Below, piece after piece: positions 8,525 to 18,843 of a stretch of 64,000 nucleotides of DNA. The translations under genes were made by a program, and so were the position numbers. Below the pieces are notes generated by a model. It did not search any database, was not told the DNA's origin, and was given only the letters and a program-made list of their open reading frames with translations. This DNA comes from Roseobacter sp. (lineage in GTDB: Bacteria > Pseudomonadota > Alphaproteobacteria > Rhodobacterales > Rhodobacteraceae), in NCBI GenBank assembly GCA_002731875.1, contig PCCY01000021.1, forward strand, positions 837,678 to 901,677. Direction: 5' to 3'. The first letter of the stretch is position 1. Every line of letters begins with the position of its first letter.

Positions 8525-9313
8525 ATGTCATTCACTCTTGCCACATGGAACATCAACTCGGTGCGGTTGCGCGAGCCTATCGTCCTGAAGCTGCTAAAAG
8601 AACACGGGCCGGATGTTTTGTGTCTGCAAGAATGCAAAAGCCCCGTCGATAAGATACCGACAGCAGCTTTCATCGACGCTGGCTATACCCACATGGTGGC
8701 GCGTGGACAAAAAGGCTATAACGGTGTAGCGATCCTTTCCCGGCTGCCCTTGGTTGATGCTGGGGATCAGGATTTCGCGGCGTTGGGACATGCCCGCCAC
8801 ATTGCTGCGAAGCTTGAAAATGGCGCGACGATCCACAATTTTTATGTGCCTGCGGGTGGTGATGTCCCTGACCGAGAAGTTAACGAAAAATTTGGCCAGA
8901 AGCTGGATTATCTGGCTGAAATGCGTGACTGGTTTCGGAATGAAAAGCCGGAAAAGTCGATCTTGGTCGGCGATCTGAACATAGCACCGCGCGAAGATGA
9001 CGTCTGGGGGCACAAGCAGCTTCTCAAGGTCGTCAGTCATACCCCTATTGAAGTGGAAAAATTGGCGGAGACCCAAGATGCGGGCGGATTTGTCGATATA
9101 ACGCGGCAGGATATTCCGCAGGGCAATCTTTACAGTTGGTGGTCTTATCGCGCCAGGGATTGGGACGCGGCGGACAAGGGGCGCCGTCTTGATCATGTAT
9201 GGGCCACGCCGGATATCTCGAACGCCGGCCATTCTAGTCACGTGTTAAGGTCTGCACGCGGGTGGGACAAACCCAGCGATCATGCGCCGGTATTTGCGAC
9301 ATTTGACCTTTGA
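8525..9313 (+). CDS. xthA: Exodeoxyribonuclease III
   Basis: 262-residue AP endonuclease / 3'-5' exonuclease of the exonuclease-endonuclease-phosphatase superfamily, acting in base excision repair. Visible catalytic elements: N10 in T-W-N-I-N-S, metal ligand E36 in L-Q-E-C-K, the G-D-L-N-I-A-P block (general acid/base region near residue 152), the R-R-L-D-H-V-W segment and the terminal S-D-H-A-P-V histidine. Length and motif spacing match bacterial XthA. Transcribed singly between the sRNA terminator and cnoX, with 52 bases to cnoX. Confidence 0.95.
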   Translation: MSFTLATWNINSVRLREPIVLKLLKEHGPDVLCLQECKSPVDKIPTAAFIDAGYTHMVARGQKGYNGVAILSRLPLVDAGDQDFAALGHARHIAAKLENGATIHNFYVPAGGDVPDREVNEKFGQKLDYLAEMRDWFRNEKPEKSILVGDLNIAPREDDVWGHKQLLKVVSHTPIEVEKLAETQDAGGFVDITRQDIPQGNLYSWWSYRARDWDAADKGRRLDHVWATPDISNAGHSSHVLRSARGWDKPSDHAPVFATFDL

Positions 9314-9365
9314 AATAACCGAAGACGCCCTCATATAAAGGGTAACTTCATACGAGGATATTTAG

Positions 9366-10286
9366 ATGATGGATTTGAATCTTTCCCCTGCCCCCGCGGC
9401 CGATGCCGACCTGATCAAGGACACGACCGAGGCTACGTTCATGGCGGACGTGGTGGAAGCGTCACAGACCGTTCCGATTATCGTGGATTTCTGGGCTCCT
9501 TGGTGCGGGCCCTGCAAAACCCTGGGTCCGATGCTCGAGGATGCCGTCCGTGCCGCAAAAGGCGCGGTAAAGATGGTCAAGATCAATGTGGATGAGGCCC
9601 AACAGATTGCCGGGCAACTGCAAATTCAGTCAATTCCGACAGTGTATGCATTTTTCAAGGGCCAACCGGTCGACGGGTTCGCGGGGGCACAACCGCAATC
9701 CGAAGTGAAGGCATTTGTCGATCGCGTAACCAAAGCCGGGGGCGGTCAAGCGCCTGGTGAACAGCTATCCGAGGCCGTGGCCGCTGCGGAGGATATGCTG
9801 AGCGAGGGCGCGGCACAGGATGCCGCTGCCACGTTTGCTGCCATTCTGGGCGAAGATCCGAACCACGCGGGTGCCTATGGCGGTCTGGTGCGCGCGTATA
9901 TTGCGTTGGACCAGCTGGACCAGGCCGAAGCCCATCTAAACGGTGCGCCGATCGAAATTTCAAAATCTCCAGAGCTTGAAGCAGCACATGCACAGTTGTT
10001 GCTAGCGCGCCAGGCCGCTGATGCGGGCCCCGTGGCGGAATTACAGGCAGAGGTGGACGCAAACCCCGGAAATCTTCAGGCACGGTTCGATCTGGCGCTG
10101 GCATTACAGGCGCACGGTGAGACACAGGCGGCTGTCGATCACTTGTTAACCCTGTTCGGCAAGGACCGCGAGTGGAATGACGGTGCAGCGAAAACACAGC
10201 TTTTCACCATTTTCGAAGCGTTGAAAGCGAATGATCCCATTGCGTTGAACGGTCGCCGCAAGTTGAGCTCGATGATATTTGCCTAA
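9366..10286 (+). CDS. cnoX: Thioredoxin-TPR co-chaperone CnoX (YbbN)
   Basis: 306-residue protein with an N-terminal thioredoxin domain (about residues 25-130; active site W-C-G-P-C with cysteines at 47 and 50) and a C-terminal tetratricopeptide-like helical half rich in Ala, Leu and Glu. In the family, CnoX protects proteins from oxidative aggregation and hands substrates to GroEL; the intact CxxC suggests redox activity, unlike E. coli YbbN (SxxC). It heads a plus-strand run with the Lon-domain protein and Trm112, a conserved alphaproteobacterial trio. Confidence 0.9.
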   Translation: MMDLNLSPAPAADADLIKDTTEATFMADVVEASQTVPIIVDFWAPWCGPCKTLGPMLEDAVRAAKGAVKMVKINVDEAQQIAGQLQIQSIPTVYAFFKGQPVDGFAGAQPQSEVKAFVDRVTKAGGGQAPGEQLSEAVAAAEDMLSEGAAQDAAATFAAILGEDPNHAGAYGGLVRAYIALDQLDQAEAHLNGAPIEISKSPELEAAHAQLLLARQAADAGPVAELQAEVDANPGNLQARFDLALALQAHGETQAAVDHLLTLFGKDREWNDGAAKTQLFTIFEALKANDPIALNGRRKLSSMIFA

Positions 10287-10313
10287 GACGTGCGACGGTC
10301 TAGATAGGATACC

Positions 10314-10958
10314 ATGATAAAGCGATCCGAATTGCCCGACACCATCGCGATCTTTCCGTTGTCAGGGGCGCTGCTGCTTCCTCGGTCACGATTGCCTCTG
10401 CATGTCTTTGAACCGTGCTATCTTCAGATGATCGAAGACAGTCTCAAGACGTCTGGAAGGTTGATCGGGATGGTACAGCCGAATGTGGTTCCAGGGCGCA
10501 GCGGCCCTGGCCTGCAGACCATTGGATGTGCAGGGCGGATCACTCAGTTCTCCGAAACCGAGGACGGTCGGTACATGATCACGCTGGGCGGCATCTCGCG
10601 TTTCCGGGTCGTCAAAGAGGTTGACGGATTTACCCCCTATCGCCGCTGCGACGTGAATTGGGACGGCTTCGAACGCGATCTCGGCAGTGATGAAGAAGAC
10701 ATGTGGTTTGATCGGAAAAATTTCCTAAACACCTTGGGGCGATATTTTGATGCCCGTAACCTTTCTGCTGATTGGGACACACTGAAAGAGGCAGACGATG
10801 AATTGTTGATCAATTCACTGTCGATGATGCTCGACCTTGAATCAGAGGATAAACAGGCCTTGCTAGAGGCACCGTCGCTGGCCACACGACGCGAAACGTT
10901 ACTGACGTTGATTGAATATACGCTTCGGGGCGGGCACGAAGGGGAGATGATGAATTGA
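10314..10958 (+). CDS. LON peptidase substrate-binding domain protein
   Basis: 214 residues consisting of the N-terminal substrate-recognition domain of Lon protease without the AAA+ and peptidase parts. Recognisable features are [25 protein letters not shown] near the start and G-C-A-G-R-I-T-Q-F in the middle. Function is not established; stand-alone forms may bind misfolded proteins. Lies 27 bases after cnoX and its stop overlaps the TTG start of the Trm112 gene. Confidence 0.9.
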   Translation: MIKRSELPDTIAIFPLSGALLLPRSRLPLHVFEPCYLQMIEDSLKTSGRLIGMVQPNVVPGRSGPGLQTIGCAGRITQFSETEDGRYMITLGGISRFRVVKEVDGFTPYRRCDVNWDGFERDLGSDEEDMWFDRKNFLNTLGRYFDARNLSADWDTLKEADDELLINSLSMMLDLESEDKQALLEAPSLATRRETLLTLIEYTLRGGHEGEMMN

Positions 10959-11140
10959 GCACAGAAGAGATTCAGTTCGACCGGCGGATGCTCGAGGCGT
11001 TGATTTGCCCGCGCACCCATACGCGGTTGTCGTATGACGCAGCCAAACAGGAGCTCGTATCAGAGGCGGCAGGGCTGGCCTATCCGATCCGCAACGGCAT
11101 TCCGGTCATGTTGGTCGACGAGGCGCGAAAGCTCGATTGA
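10955..11140 (+). CDS. Trm112 family protein
   Basis: 61-residue protein with the Trm112 zinc-ribbon-like core: L-E-A-L-I-C-P near the N-terminus and [12 protein letters not shown] at the C-terminus. In eukaryotes Trm112 activates methyltransferases; the bacterial role is unknown. Only one Cys of the usual pair is present, so it probably does not bind zinc, as is typical of bacterial members. It starts at a TTG that overlaps the upstream stop (TTGA), preceded by GGGGAG, so it is translationally coupled. Confidence 0.85.
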   Translation: MSTEEIQFDRRMLEALICPRTHTRLSYDAAKQELVSEAAGLAYPIRNGIPVMLVDEARKLD

Positions 11141-11145
11141 CGCTG

Positions 11146-12408
11146 CTATAAAACTTCGCCGCGCATCAGGCGGGGCAGGGTACCTGTAAGGCCTGCCGCC
11201 TCGCGGATGAACCCGCGGCGCAGGCTCGGGACTGCGTTGAGTGCGGCCATGCCGATATCTCGGGCAAGACGCAACGCAGGGTTATCGTTTGAAAACAACC
11301 TGTTGAAGCTGTCCGTTGCCAGCGCAAGTGCCGTGTTATCGAACCTGCGCCACAATTGGTACTGGTTCAGGACGGTCGCGCTTCCTATGTCCTGGCCCCG
11401 ACGATGAGCGTCCGCGACGACTTCGGCCAGCGCCGCGACATCGCGCATCCCGGCATTCAACCCCTGACCTGCAATCGGGTGCACCCCATGTGCTGCATCG
11501 CCCAAAAGGGCCACCCGATCCGCCACCATATGGTGCGTCAACGACAGGCTTAGCGGATATGTATACCGCTTCCCCGCCAACGAGATTTCGCCCAGAAAAT
11601 CGCCGAAACGTGGTCTAAGCACATCTAGGTATTGTTCGCCAGAAAGCGCGTTGATCCGAGCCGCATTGGCTGACGTTTCACTCCAGACAATTGAAGATCG
11701 GTTTGCTGTCAGGGGCAAAATGGCCAACGGTCCGGGGGGCATGAAAAACTGATGCGCTATCCCGTGATGAGGCAGGTCATGGGCAATCGCACAGACCAGC
11801 GCAGTTTGCCCGTAGTCCCATCCGATACGCTTGATGCCCGCGCGCTGCCCCGTGCCCGAGCTGCGGCCATCGGCCCCGACGATCAACTTGACCCTTAATT
11901 CCTTGCCGCTGGCCAATGTTAACCGGGCACCCATACTATCGGTATGCTGGGCGGTGACCGTTTCCCCATCCATCAACGTGATATCGCGTTCTGCTTTCAC
12001 CGCTTTTGACAGCGCCTGGCGTAGATGGCGGTCTTCGACCATATGACCCATTGGGCCTTCTTCTATTTCTGCATGGTCAAAGTGCATGAAGAACGGCGAA
12101 GCCCCTTCACCCGCCCGCCCATCGGTGACGTTGATTTCTAGCATCGGTTGGGCATTCTTCTGCACTGCTTCCCAGACGCCGATGCCGTGCAACAGGCGCA
12201 CGGACGTCAAAGCCAGCGCATAAGATCTACCGTCGAAAGTGTCTTGTGTCCGGGTTGCCGCGGGCAGAGTGTCGATCACCGTGACGCGCAAGCCCACCTG
12301 CGCCAATGCCAATGCCAAGGCCGGGCCATTCAACCCGCCGCCTACGACCGCTATGTCTGCATCAAAATTCATAGCATTAGATATGGGGGTGTTGTGGGGA
12401 TTGTCCAT
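11146..12408 (-). CDS. UbiH/UbiF-type FAD-dependent hydroxylase
   Basis: About 420 residues; aromatic-ring monooxygenase family used in ubiquinone biosynthesis. Seen in order: dinucleotide-binding V-V-G-G-G-L-N-G-P near the start, the middle G-A-D-G-R-S-S motif, and the FAD ribityl-binding block L-L-G-D-A-A-H-G-V-H-P-I-A-G-Q-G-L-N. These fit the UbiH/UbiF/UbiL group; which ring carbon is hydroxylated cannot be told from sequence. Start is ambiguous: ATG at 12408 (weak GGAT upstream) or 12372 (nearer the FAD motif, as in most homologues). Divergent from the amidase gene and tail-to-tail with Trm112. Confidence 0.88.
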   Translation of the reverse strand: MDNPHNTPISNAMNFDADIAVVGGGLNGPALALALAQVGLRVTVIDTLPAATRTQDTFDGRSYALALTSVRLLHGIGVWEAVQKNAQPMLEINVTDGRAGEGASPFFMHFDHAEIEEGPMGHMVEDRHLRQALSKAVKAERDITLMDGETVTAQHTDSMGARLTLASGKELRVKLIVGADGRSSGTGQRAGIKRIGWDYGQTALVCAIAHDLPHHGIAHQFFMPPGPLAILPLTANRSSIVWSETSANAARINALSGEQYLDVLRPRFGDFLGEISLAGKRYTYPLSLSLTHHMVADRVALLGDAAHGVHPIAGQGLNAGMRDVAALAEVVADAHRRGQDIGSATVLNQYQLWRRFDNTALALATDSFNRLFSNDNPALRLARDIGMAALNAVPSLRRGFIREAAGLTGTLPRLMRGEVL

Positions 12409-12459
12409 GCAGACATCCGCCGCTACCGTCCATTTAAAGTGAATATTCGAGGAAAACAC

Positions 12460-13788
12460 ATGCAGGACTGGCTGACAATGACCGCGGCAGATCTAGGGCG
12501 AGGTATCGGCGAAGGCCAAATCGACCCCGTGACACTGTGCAAGACCTATCTGGATGCGATTGACGCGCACCCCTTGCGCGATCGGATTTATGCGCGGGTG
12601 ACCCCGTTACGCGCCCTTGCGGAGGCACAAGCCGCAAGCGAGCGGGCCAAAGCCGGGTACCGGTTGTCGCCGCTAGACGGCGTGCCGGTCAGCTGGAAAG
12701 ATCTTTTCGACACAGCAGGCATAGCAACCGAGGCGGGTACCGCCCTGTTAAAGGACCGGGTTCCCGACGCCGATGCCAGGGTCTTGGCCAATGCGACTGC
12801 GATGGGGCTGGTATGCCTTGGCAAAACTCACATGAGCGAATTGGCATTTTCGGGGCTTGGGTACAATCCGATTACCGCGACACCCCCTTGCATCAATGAT
12901 GAAGAGGCGGTTTCCGGCGGGTCTTCTTCCGGGGCCGCCGCATCGGTCGCGTTCGGGTTGGCGGCGGCGGCGATAGGCTCTGATACGGGAGGGTCCGTCC
13001 GTGTCCCGTCGGCATGGAACGATCTGGTCGGGCTCAAGACCACCGCAGGGCGCTTATCGCTTGAAGGGGTTGTGCCGCTGGCCGCTAAATTTGATACCGT
13101 CGGGCCGTTGTGCCGTTCGGTTGAAGATGCAGGATTGTTGTTGGCGATTATGGAAGGCAACAAACCGGCCGATCTGGCAGGGGCCGATCTGGAAGGTCGG
13201 CGGTTGGCTATCTTGCAGACGGTCGCCATGCAGGAACTGGATGATACGCCTGCTATGGCCTTCGATGCGGCCGTGCAAAAACTGCGTGACGCCGGGGCGG
13301 AAATCGAAGAAATCGCGGTTCCTGAACTGGAGCAGGCCATGCCGCTGAGCGGTTGCTTGTTCACCGCCGAAGCCTACGGCCTGTGGCGTGACGTTATCGA
13401 AGAAAATCCAGACGCGATGTATGGCGAGATTCTCGAACGGTTTCGTCTGGGCAATTCTCACTCTGGCCCTGACTACGTTGCGGCATGGGCCAAGCTTGAC
13501 GCGATTCGGGAAATTTATGCCAGAGCGGTTGCCGGGTTCGATGCGGTGATATTGCCGACCGCCCCGCTTTTGCCACCGCAACTTCAGCGATTGGAAACGG
13601 ATCACGACTATTATGTGTCGGCAAACCTGATGACCTTGCGCAATACGCGCATCGGTAACCTGATGGGGACTTGCTCTATTACACTGCCTACAGGGACGCC
13701 GTCATGCGGAATTCTGCTAATGGCCGCCGCCAATCATGAAGAGAGCTTGTTGCGGTTGGCCGCTGCAGCCGAGGAAGCATTGGCTTAA
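12460..13788 (+). CDS. Amidase signature family hydrolase
   Basis: 442 residues with the complete amidase Ser-cisSer-Lys triad: K80 in S-W-K-D-L-F-D, the G-G-S-S-S-G block at 153-158, and nucleophile S179 in G-S-D-T-G-G-S-V-R. The family includes GatA and many general amide hydrolases; the absence of gatB/gatC nearby and the short length argue against tRNA amidotransferase, so the substrate is unknown. The open frame extends 312 bases upstream over the antisense hydroxylase, but the ATG at 12460 has a CGAGGAAAA ribosome-binding site and matches homologue starts. Confidence 0.9.
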   Translation: MQDWLTMTAADLGRGIGEGQIDPVTLCKTYLDAIDAHPLRDRIYARVTPLRALAEAQAASERAKAGYRLSPLDGVPVSWKDLFDTAGIATEAGTALLKDRVPDADARVLANATAMGLVCLGKTHMSELAFSGLGYNPITATPPCINDEEAVSGGSSSGAAASVAFGLAAAAIGSDTGGSVRVPSAWNDLVGLKTTAGRLSLEGVVPLAAKFDTVGPLCRSVEDAGLLLAIMEGNKPADLAGADLEGRRLAILQTVAMQELDDTPAMAFDAAVQKLRDAGAEIEEIAVPELEQAMPLSGCLFTAEAYGLWRDVIEENPDAMYGEILERFRLGNSHSGPDYVAAWAKLDAIREIYARAVAGFDAVILPTAPLLPPQLQRLETDHDYYVSANLMTLRNTRIGNLMGTCSITLPTGTPSCGILLMAAANHEESLLRLAAAAEEALA

Positions 13789-13799
13789 AAGACACAAAA

Positions 13800-13837
13800 C
13801 TTGCCTCACGTCCCGGATTCTCTGGACGCGAGGCAAG
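13800..13837 (-). terminator. Long hairpin after the amidase gene, U-tract on the minus strand
   Basis: CTTGCCTCACGTCC (13800-13813) pairs with GGACGCGAGGCAAG (13824-13837) over 14 positions with one mismatch. There is no T-run on the plus side, but on the minus strand it is followed by TTTTGTGTCTTTT, so formally it is oriented as a minus-strand terminator although both neighbours are plus-strand genes. It may still end amidase transcription by a Rho-linked route. Confidence 0.6.
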
Positions 13838-13894
13838 CCCTTGGGTACTCTGGAACAAACGGGGCATGAATGATCCCGAACCCGAGGCAGTGAA

Positions 13895-15079
13895 ATGATG
13901 TACCCCGAGCGGTTTTCGAACCTTCCGGCCCACGCGTGGCCGCGCCTGCGCGCATTGCTTGATGCGTATGAGGGCGGTGGTGCGCCGATTCACATGACCA
14001 TCGGCGAACCTAAACATGCGTTTCCGGCTTGGGTCACAGACGTCATCACCGAAAATGCCGCGGGATTTAACAGCTATCCACCAAATGATGGATCCCCCGC
14101 CCTGAGGCGTGCGATCGCAGATTGGATCAAGCGGCGTTATGAAGTCGGTGTCGACGCCGATACGCAAGTCATGGCGCTGAACGGCACGCGCGAAGGCTTG
14201 TATAACGCGGTGATGGCCGTATGCCCCGAGACTAAGAATGGCCAGAAACCTGCGATCTTGATGCCGAACCCCTTCTATCAGGTATATATGATCGCCGCGA
14301 TCTCGGGCAACGCAGAGCCGATCATGGTCCCGGCCACACGTGAAACGGGACATCTGCCGGATTACGCCAGCCTGCCAGAACACGTGCTGAACCGCACGAC
14401 CGCTGCCTATATCTGTTCACCGGCAAACCCCCAGGGGGCGGTTGCCAGCCGCGCGTATTGGACAGACCTCCTGGCGCTGGCTGAAAAATACGATTTCAAG
14501 ATATTCGCAGATGAATGTTACTCAGAGATTTATCGTAACACCGCCCCCATAGGTGCGATGCAGGTGGCACAAGAGACAGGTGCCGACCTAGACCGTGTGG
14601 TAATTTTCCATTCGCTGTCAAAGCGGTCGAACCTGCCCGGGTTACGCTCCGGCTTTGTCGCCAGTGGTCCGAACACTATGCGAGAGATCAAACAGCTTCG
14701 CAATTATGCGGGCGCGCCGTTGCCGCTGCCGTTGCAAGCCGCTGCCGCCGCGGTCTGGGCAGACGAAGCTCACGTGGTGGAAAACCGCGCGCTATACGTC
14801 GAGAAGTATGAAGTGGCGGACCGTATATTGGGCAACGTGCCGGGCTACCAAAGCCCTGAGGCCGGGTTTTTCCTATGGTTGCCGGTCGATGACGACGAAA
14901 CTGCTGCACTGACACTCTGGCGCGAAACCGGTGTCCGAGTGCTGCCCGGTGGCTATTTGGCGCAGAATGTAAACGGGTCCAATCCCGGCAAGACATATAT
15001 CAGGGTGGCCATGGTCGCCCCAAAAGAAGAGACAACGCGCGGGATAGAAGCGATCCGCGCCAGTCTCTATCCAGAATAA
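13895..15079 (+). CDS. Class I/II aminotransferase, DapC-like
   Basis: 394-residue fold-type I PLP enzyme. Markers: G-E-P-K-H substrate loop near residue 38, N-G-T-R-E-G-L-Y cofactor loop, [19 protein letters not shown] and PLP lysine K243 in [12 protein letters not shown]. The S-K-R-S-N-x-P-G-L-R signature is typical of N-succinyldiaminopimelate aminotransferase (DapC) in proteobacteria, the lysine/peptidoglycan step downstream of DapB, which is also in this window (58.5 kb). The closest activity cannot be settled without alignment. It precedes ftsK by 17 bases and is probably cotranscribed with it. Confidence 0.85.
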   Translation: MMYPERFSNLPAHAWPRLRALLDAYEGGGAPIHMTIGEPKHAFPAWVTDVITENAAGFNSYPPNDGSPALRRAIADWIKRRYEVGVDADTQVMALNGTREGLYNAVMAVCPETKNGQKPAILMPNPFYQVYMIAAISGNAEPIMVPATRETGHLPDYASLPEHVLNRTTAAYICSPANPQGAVASRAYWTDLLALAEKYDFKIFADECYSEIYRNTAPIGAMQVAQETGADLDRVVIFHSLSKRSNLPGLRSGFVASGPNTMREIKQLRNYAGAPLPLPLQAAAAAVWADEAHVVENRALYVEKYEVADRILGNVPGYQSPEAGFFLWLPVDDDETAALTLWRETGVRVLPGGYLAQNVNGSNPGKTYIRVAMVAPKEETTRGIEAIRASLYPE

Positions 15080-15096
15080 GACGAGGGATCAGAGCA

Positions 15097-18003
15097 ATGG
15101 CATATCAGACACGTGGGCGCGACCCTTTGCTGGACACAAACATGGCCGAGGCCATTGAAAAGCGTGGGAAAGAACTGCTTGGATTGATACTGATCGCCAC
15201 AGGCTTGATGGCCGCAATGATGATTGGAAGCTATACGCCGGATGATCCGAATTGGATGGTGGCCACTGACGCTCCGGCGCAAAACTGGCTGGGCCGCGTG
15301 GGGGCTTCGCTTTCGGCCCCGTTATTCATGATCGTCGGATGGGGGGCGTGGTCTGTGGCTGCAATCCTGCTGGCGTGGGGGGCACGGTTCGCGCTTCACC
15401 AAGGCGAAGAACGCGCAATGGGGCGTCTGATTTTTGCCCCGATCGCGGTTGCGCTCTGTGCGATATACGGGGCAACCCTGACGCCGGATGCCAACTGGCT
15501 TCAAACCCACAGTTTTGGTCTGGGGGGGCTGTTCGGCGACACCGTGATGGGGCTTATCCTGACCATTCTTCCGATTGGTTCAACCTTTACGATCAAGCTG
15601 ATGTCATTGCTGATGGGCATTTCAATACTTGCGTTCGGAGCTTTCGTTCTGGGATTTACCAAGACGGAATTGCAACGAATTTTCAGGTTTATGCTGGTCG
15701 GGGTGATCATGGCCTATGCGGGTCTCATGACCCTGCTGGGGCGGGGTGCATCGGGGGCCGTCATGGCCGCCCAGGGGATACAGGCGCGTCAGTCCGAACG
15801 TCGCGAACGGAGCAGGTCGCAAGCTGCGCAAAACGTCGAAGCTTCCGCAACCCAAGCTTACTCCAACCCTGCTGATTACATTCAAGCTGGTGCCAAGGTG
15901 CCCAAAACCGGTTTGCTGTCAAAAATGCCTGCTTTGGTGAAACGGGGCGACCCCTTGCCGGAGCCCGAGCTAATTGAAACTTGGTCGACCGCGCAGGTCG
16001 ACGAAGCACCAAGCGACGACCGCATCAGATCGAAGATTGCGGATGTAATCAAAAGCCGGGTCCGGTCGGCCAATGCTGTTCATACACCTACGACATCCCC
16101 ATTGACGCGGGGCCGGGGGAGGGGCCCTGATCCGCTCGTGCTTGATACCACCCCGCGGAGTGCGTATCGCGAAGAACCGCCCCTTACCGGCACGGCGAAC
16201 CCAGTTGCGGGCACCCGGTCCGAGCCGCCTCTTACCGCGGCGCGATCAGCCGGAAGCGTTTTAAATCGCGAGCCGATAGGGGGTCGCGAAAGCATCGATC
16301 TGCCTGAAGATGAGCGGTTGGCAGAGCCTGACATCATGCCAATGGAAGATGCATCTGCGACCGACGATATCCAGATTCCTGTAGCTCAGCCCCGCAAAGT
16401 GGTGCAGCAACCAATACGGAAAGTCATTCAACCCAGCAAAAAGGCGCAAGCCGAAGCACAGCCCGCATTGACCTTTGAAGATACACATCCCGGGTTTGAG
16501 CTGCCGCCGCTGAACCTGCTGGAAAGCCCCGATACCGTCGAGCGCCTGCATCTGAGTGATGATGCCCTGGAAGAAAACGCGCGCATGTTGGAAAACGTGC
16601 TGGATGACTATGGCGTGAAGGGTGAAATCGTCGCCGTCCGTCCCGGCCCCGTTGTCACCATGTACGAGCTGGAACCGGCACCGGGCCTCAAGGCGAGCCG
16701 GGTTATCGGTCTGGCGGACGATATCGCGCGCTCTATGGCGGCACTGTCGGCGCGTGTGTCCACCGTGCCGGGCCGCAGCGTGATCGGGATCGAACTGCCC
16801 AACGAGAACCGCGAAAAAGTCGTGCTGCGCGAGATCCTGGCCGCGCGTGATTTCGGGGACAGCACCATGCGCCTGCCACTGGCACTGGGCAAGGATATCG
16901 GTGGGGATCCGGTTGTCGCAAACTTGGCAAAGATGCCTCACCTGTTGATCGCGGGGACCACCGGTTCGGGTAAATCCGTTGCGATCAACACGATGATTCT
17001 GTCGTTGCTTTACAAGCTGACGCCGGAAGAATGCCGGATGATCATGATCGACCCCAAGATGCTGGAACTGTCTGTCTATGACGGCATCCCCCACCTGCTG
17101 TCCCCCGTTGTGACCGACCCGAAAAAGGCCGTTGTCGCGTTGAAATGGACAGTGGGCGAAATGGAAGAGCGCTATCGCAAGATGTCCAAGATGGGCGTGC
17201 GCAACATCGAAGGCTATAACGGGCGCGTTCGTGAAGCATTGGCCAAAGGCGAGATGTTCAGCCGCACCGTTCAGACCGGATTTGACGACGAAACCGGCGA
17301 GCCGATTTTTGAGTCGGATGAATTCCAGCCCGAAACCTTGCCGTATATCGTCGTAATCGTCGATGAGATGGCCGACTTGATGATGGTTGCGGGCAAAGAG
17401 ATCGAGGCCTGCATTCAGCGACTTGCCCAGATGGCGCGGGCTTCGGGGATTCACCTGATCATGGCGACACAGCGTCCTTCGGTCGATGTCATCACTGGCA
17501 CGATCAAGGCGAACTTCCCCACCCGGATTTCCTTCCAGGTGACCTCCAAGATCGACAGCCGTACAATTCTGGGTGAAATGGGGGCCGAACAACTGCTTGG
17601 TATGGGCGACATGCTGTATATGGCGGGCGGGTCAAAAATCGTCCGGTGTCATGGCCCATTTGTGAGCGATGAGGAAGTCGAGGAAATCGTAAACCACCTT
17701 AAGGCTTATGGTGCCCCTGATTATGTATCCGGCGTGGTCGAAGGACCTTCGGATGACCAGGAAGGCAACATCGACGCGGTTCTGGGACTGGGCGGCAATA
17801 CGGATGGTGAAGATGCGCTATACGATACCGCCGTTGCAATCGTGATCAAGGATCGTAAGTGTTCTACTTCCTATATCCAACGCAAGCTGGCCATTGGTTA
17901 TAACAAGGCCGCGCGACTGGTAGAACAGATGGAAGATCAGGGTCTTGTGTCGCCTGCTAATCACGTGGGCAAGCGTGAAATTCTGGTGCCTGAACAAGGC
18001 TGA
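15097..18003 (+). CDS. ftsK: DNA translocase FtsK
   Basis: 968-residue septal DNA pump that clears the chromosome and activates XerCD at dif. N-terminal membrane domain with four or five hydrophobic segments (about residues 28-215), a charged/Pro-rich linker (about 225-470), the alpha domain, and the RecA-like motor with Walker A G-T-T-G-S-G-K-S near 620 and Walker [10 protein letters not shown]. The C-terminal gamma winged helix with [18 protein letters not shown] is complete. Length is typical for Rhodobacterales. Followed by a strong terminator and then lolA. Confidence 0.96.
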   Translation: MAYQTRGRDPLLDTNMAEAIEKRGKELLGLILIATGLMAAMMIGSYTPDDPNWMVATDAPAQNWLGRVGASLSAPLFMIVGWGAWSVAAILLAWGARFALHQGEERAMGRLIFAPIAVALCAIYGATLTPDANWLQTHSFGLGGLFGDTVMGLILTILPIGSTFTIKLMSLLMGISILAFGAFVLGFTKTELQRIFRFMLVGVIMAYAGLMTLLGRGASGAVMAAQGIQARQSERRERSRSQAAQNVEASATQAYSNPADYIQAGAKVPKTGLLSKMPALVKRGDPLPEPELIETWSTAQVDEAPSDDRIRSKIADVIKSRVRSANAVHTPTTSPLTRGRGRGPDPLVLDTTPRSAYREEPPLTGTANPVAGTRSEPPLTAARSAGSVLNREPIGGRESIDLPEDERLAEPDIMPMEDASATDDIQIPVAQPRKVVQQPIRKVIQPSKKAQAEAQPALTFEDTHPGFELPPLNLLESPDTVERLHLSDDALEENARMLENVLDDYGVKGEIVAVRPGPVVTMYELEPAPGLKASRVIGLADDIARSMAALSARVSTVPGRSVIGIELPNENREKVVLREILAARDFGDSTMRLPLALGKDIGGDPVVANLAKMPHLLIAGTTGSGKSVAINTMILSLLYKLTPEECRMIMIDPKMLELSVYDGIPHLLSPVVTDPKKAVVALKWTVGEMEERYRKMSKMGVRNIEGYNGRVREALAKGEMFSRTVQTGFDDETGEPIFESDEFQPETLPYIVVIVDEMADLMMVAGKEIEACIQRLAQMARASGIHLIMATQRPSVDVITGTIKANFPTRISFQVTSKIDSRTILGEMGAEQLLGMGDMLYMAGGSKIVRCHGPFVSDEEVEEIVNHLKAYGAPDYVSGVVEGPSDDQEGNIDAVLGLGGNTDGEDALYDTAVAIVIKDRKCSTSYIQRKLAIGYNKAARLVEQMEDQGLVSPANHVGKREILVPEQG

Positions 18004-18021
18004 ACGGAACAAAAGACGTGC

Positions 18022-18059
18022 AAAAAGGGTTGGCTCGGGAACGTGCCGACCCTTTTTCG
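18022..18059 (+). terminator. Rho-independent terminator of ftsK
   Basis: AAAAAGGGTTGGC (18022-18034) pairs with GCCGACCCTTTTT (18045-18057) with a single G-U wobble, loop of ten bases, T-run included in the 3' arm. Lies 19 nt after the ftsK stop. Confidence 0.92.
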
Positions 18060-18179
18060 TTGATGCTTGGTGGGCCTGTTATGAGTAAACCGGGGGCAAT
18101 TTCAGGCGTGATATCGCATAACAGCATGCAAGCACCTATGTCTTGGTCGAGGCACTGGAATAAAAATAGGAATATACAG

Positions 18180-18785
18180 ATGCGTTTTATCACTACTACG
18201 GTTCTTGCCATCGGCCTTGGCCTGGCCGCCACGCTTCCCGCGTCGGCTGAAAAGTTGGCGCTCAACGCGATCTCGGCTTATCTGAACGCGATGAAAACAG
18301 CGCAAGGGGATTTCACGCAAATCAATGATGACGGGTCCATCAGTACAGGTACGATTTACATCAAACGGCCCGGTAAGGTCAGGTTTGAATATAACGCTCC
18401 TGATTCAGGTATCGTGATAGCGGGTAGCAACACTGTCGTTATCTATGACAAGAAATCGAACCAGGCCGCAGAAACCTATCCGCTGTCCAAGACCCCATTG
18501 TCGATAATATTGGCCGCAAATGTGAATCTTGGTCAGGCCAAAATGGTGACAGGCCACGGATATGATGGCACGGCGACCACGATACGCGCGCAGGATCCTT
18601 CTCATCCTGAATACGGAAATATTGAGCTCAAGTTTACTGATAACCCCGTCGAACTGCGGCAGTGGGTCATTAATGACAGTAACGGCAGTCAGACCACAGT
18701 CGTATTGGGTGGGTTGAAAGTAGGCGGAAACCTGTCGAACAGCTTGTTCGACATTACAAAGACCCCTTCTCCGGTTAATCGCTGA
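18180..18785 (+). CDS. lolA: LolA-like outer-membrane lipoprotein carrier
   Basis: 201-residue periplasmic protein with a Sec signal peptide (M-R-F-I-T-T-T-V-L-A..., cleavage after A-S-A) and the LolA beta-fold: M-K-T-A-Q-G-D-F-T-Q, G-x-I-Y-I-K-R-P-G-K-V-R-F-E-Y and Y-P-L-S-K-T-P-L. It should ferry lipoproteins from LolCDE to the outer membrane. The ftsK-lolA order is conserved in many proteobacteria. The frame is open upstream to 18018, across the terminator, but the ATG at 18180 gives the signal peptide and has TAGGAA before it. Confidence 0.9.
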   Translation: MRFITTTVLAIGLGLAATLPASAEKLALNAISAYLNAMKTAQGDFTQINDDGSISTGTIYIKRPGKVRFEYNAPDSGIVIAGSNTVVIYDKKSNQAAETYPLSKTPLSIILAANVNLGQAKMVTGHGYDGTATTIRAQDPSHPEYGNIELKFTDNPVELRQWVINDSNGSQTTVVLGGLKVGGNLSNSLFDITKTPSPVNR

Positions 18786-18791
18786 TACGCG

Positions 18792-18828
18792 AAAAGGCCC
18801 GTCGCTTTCGCCACGGGCCTTTGTTCTT
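18792..18828. terminator. Bidirectional terminator between lolA and lytic transglycosylase genes
   Basis: AAAGGCCCGT (18793-18802) and ACGGGCCTTT (18813-18822) form a perfect 10-bp stem. TTTGTTCTT follows on the plus strand and TTTTCGC on the minus strand, so it can serve both convergent genes. Confidence 0.88.
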
Positions 18829-18843
18829 GACGTAACCCGCCTG

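Noticed and set aside
16261-17592. 443-codon minus-strand frame opposite ftsK
   Set aside because: His/Arg-rich shadow of the FtsK motor domain; no motifs or ribosome-binding site.
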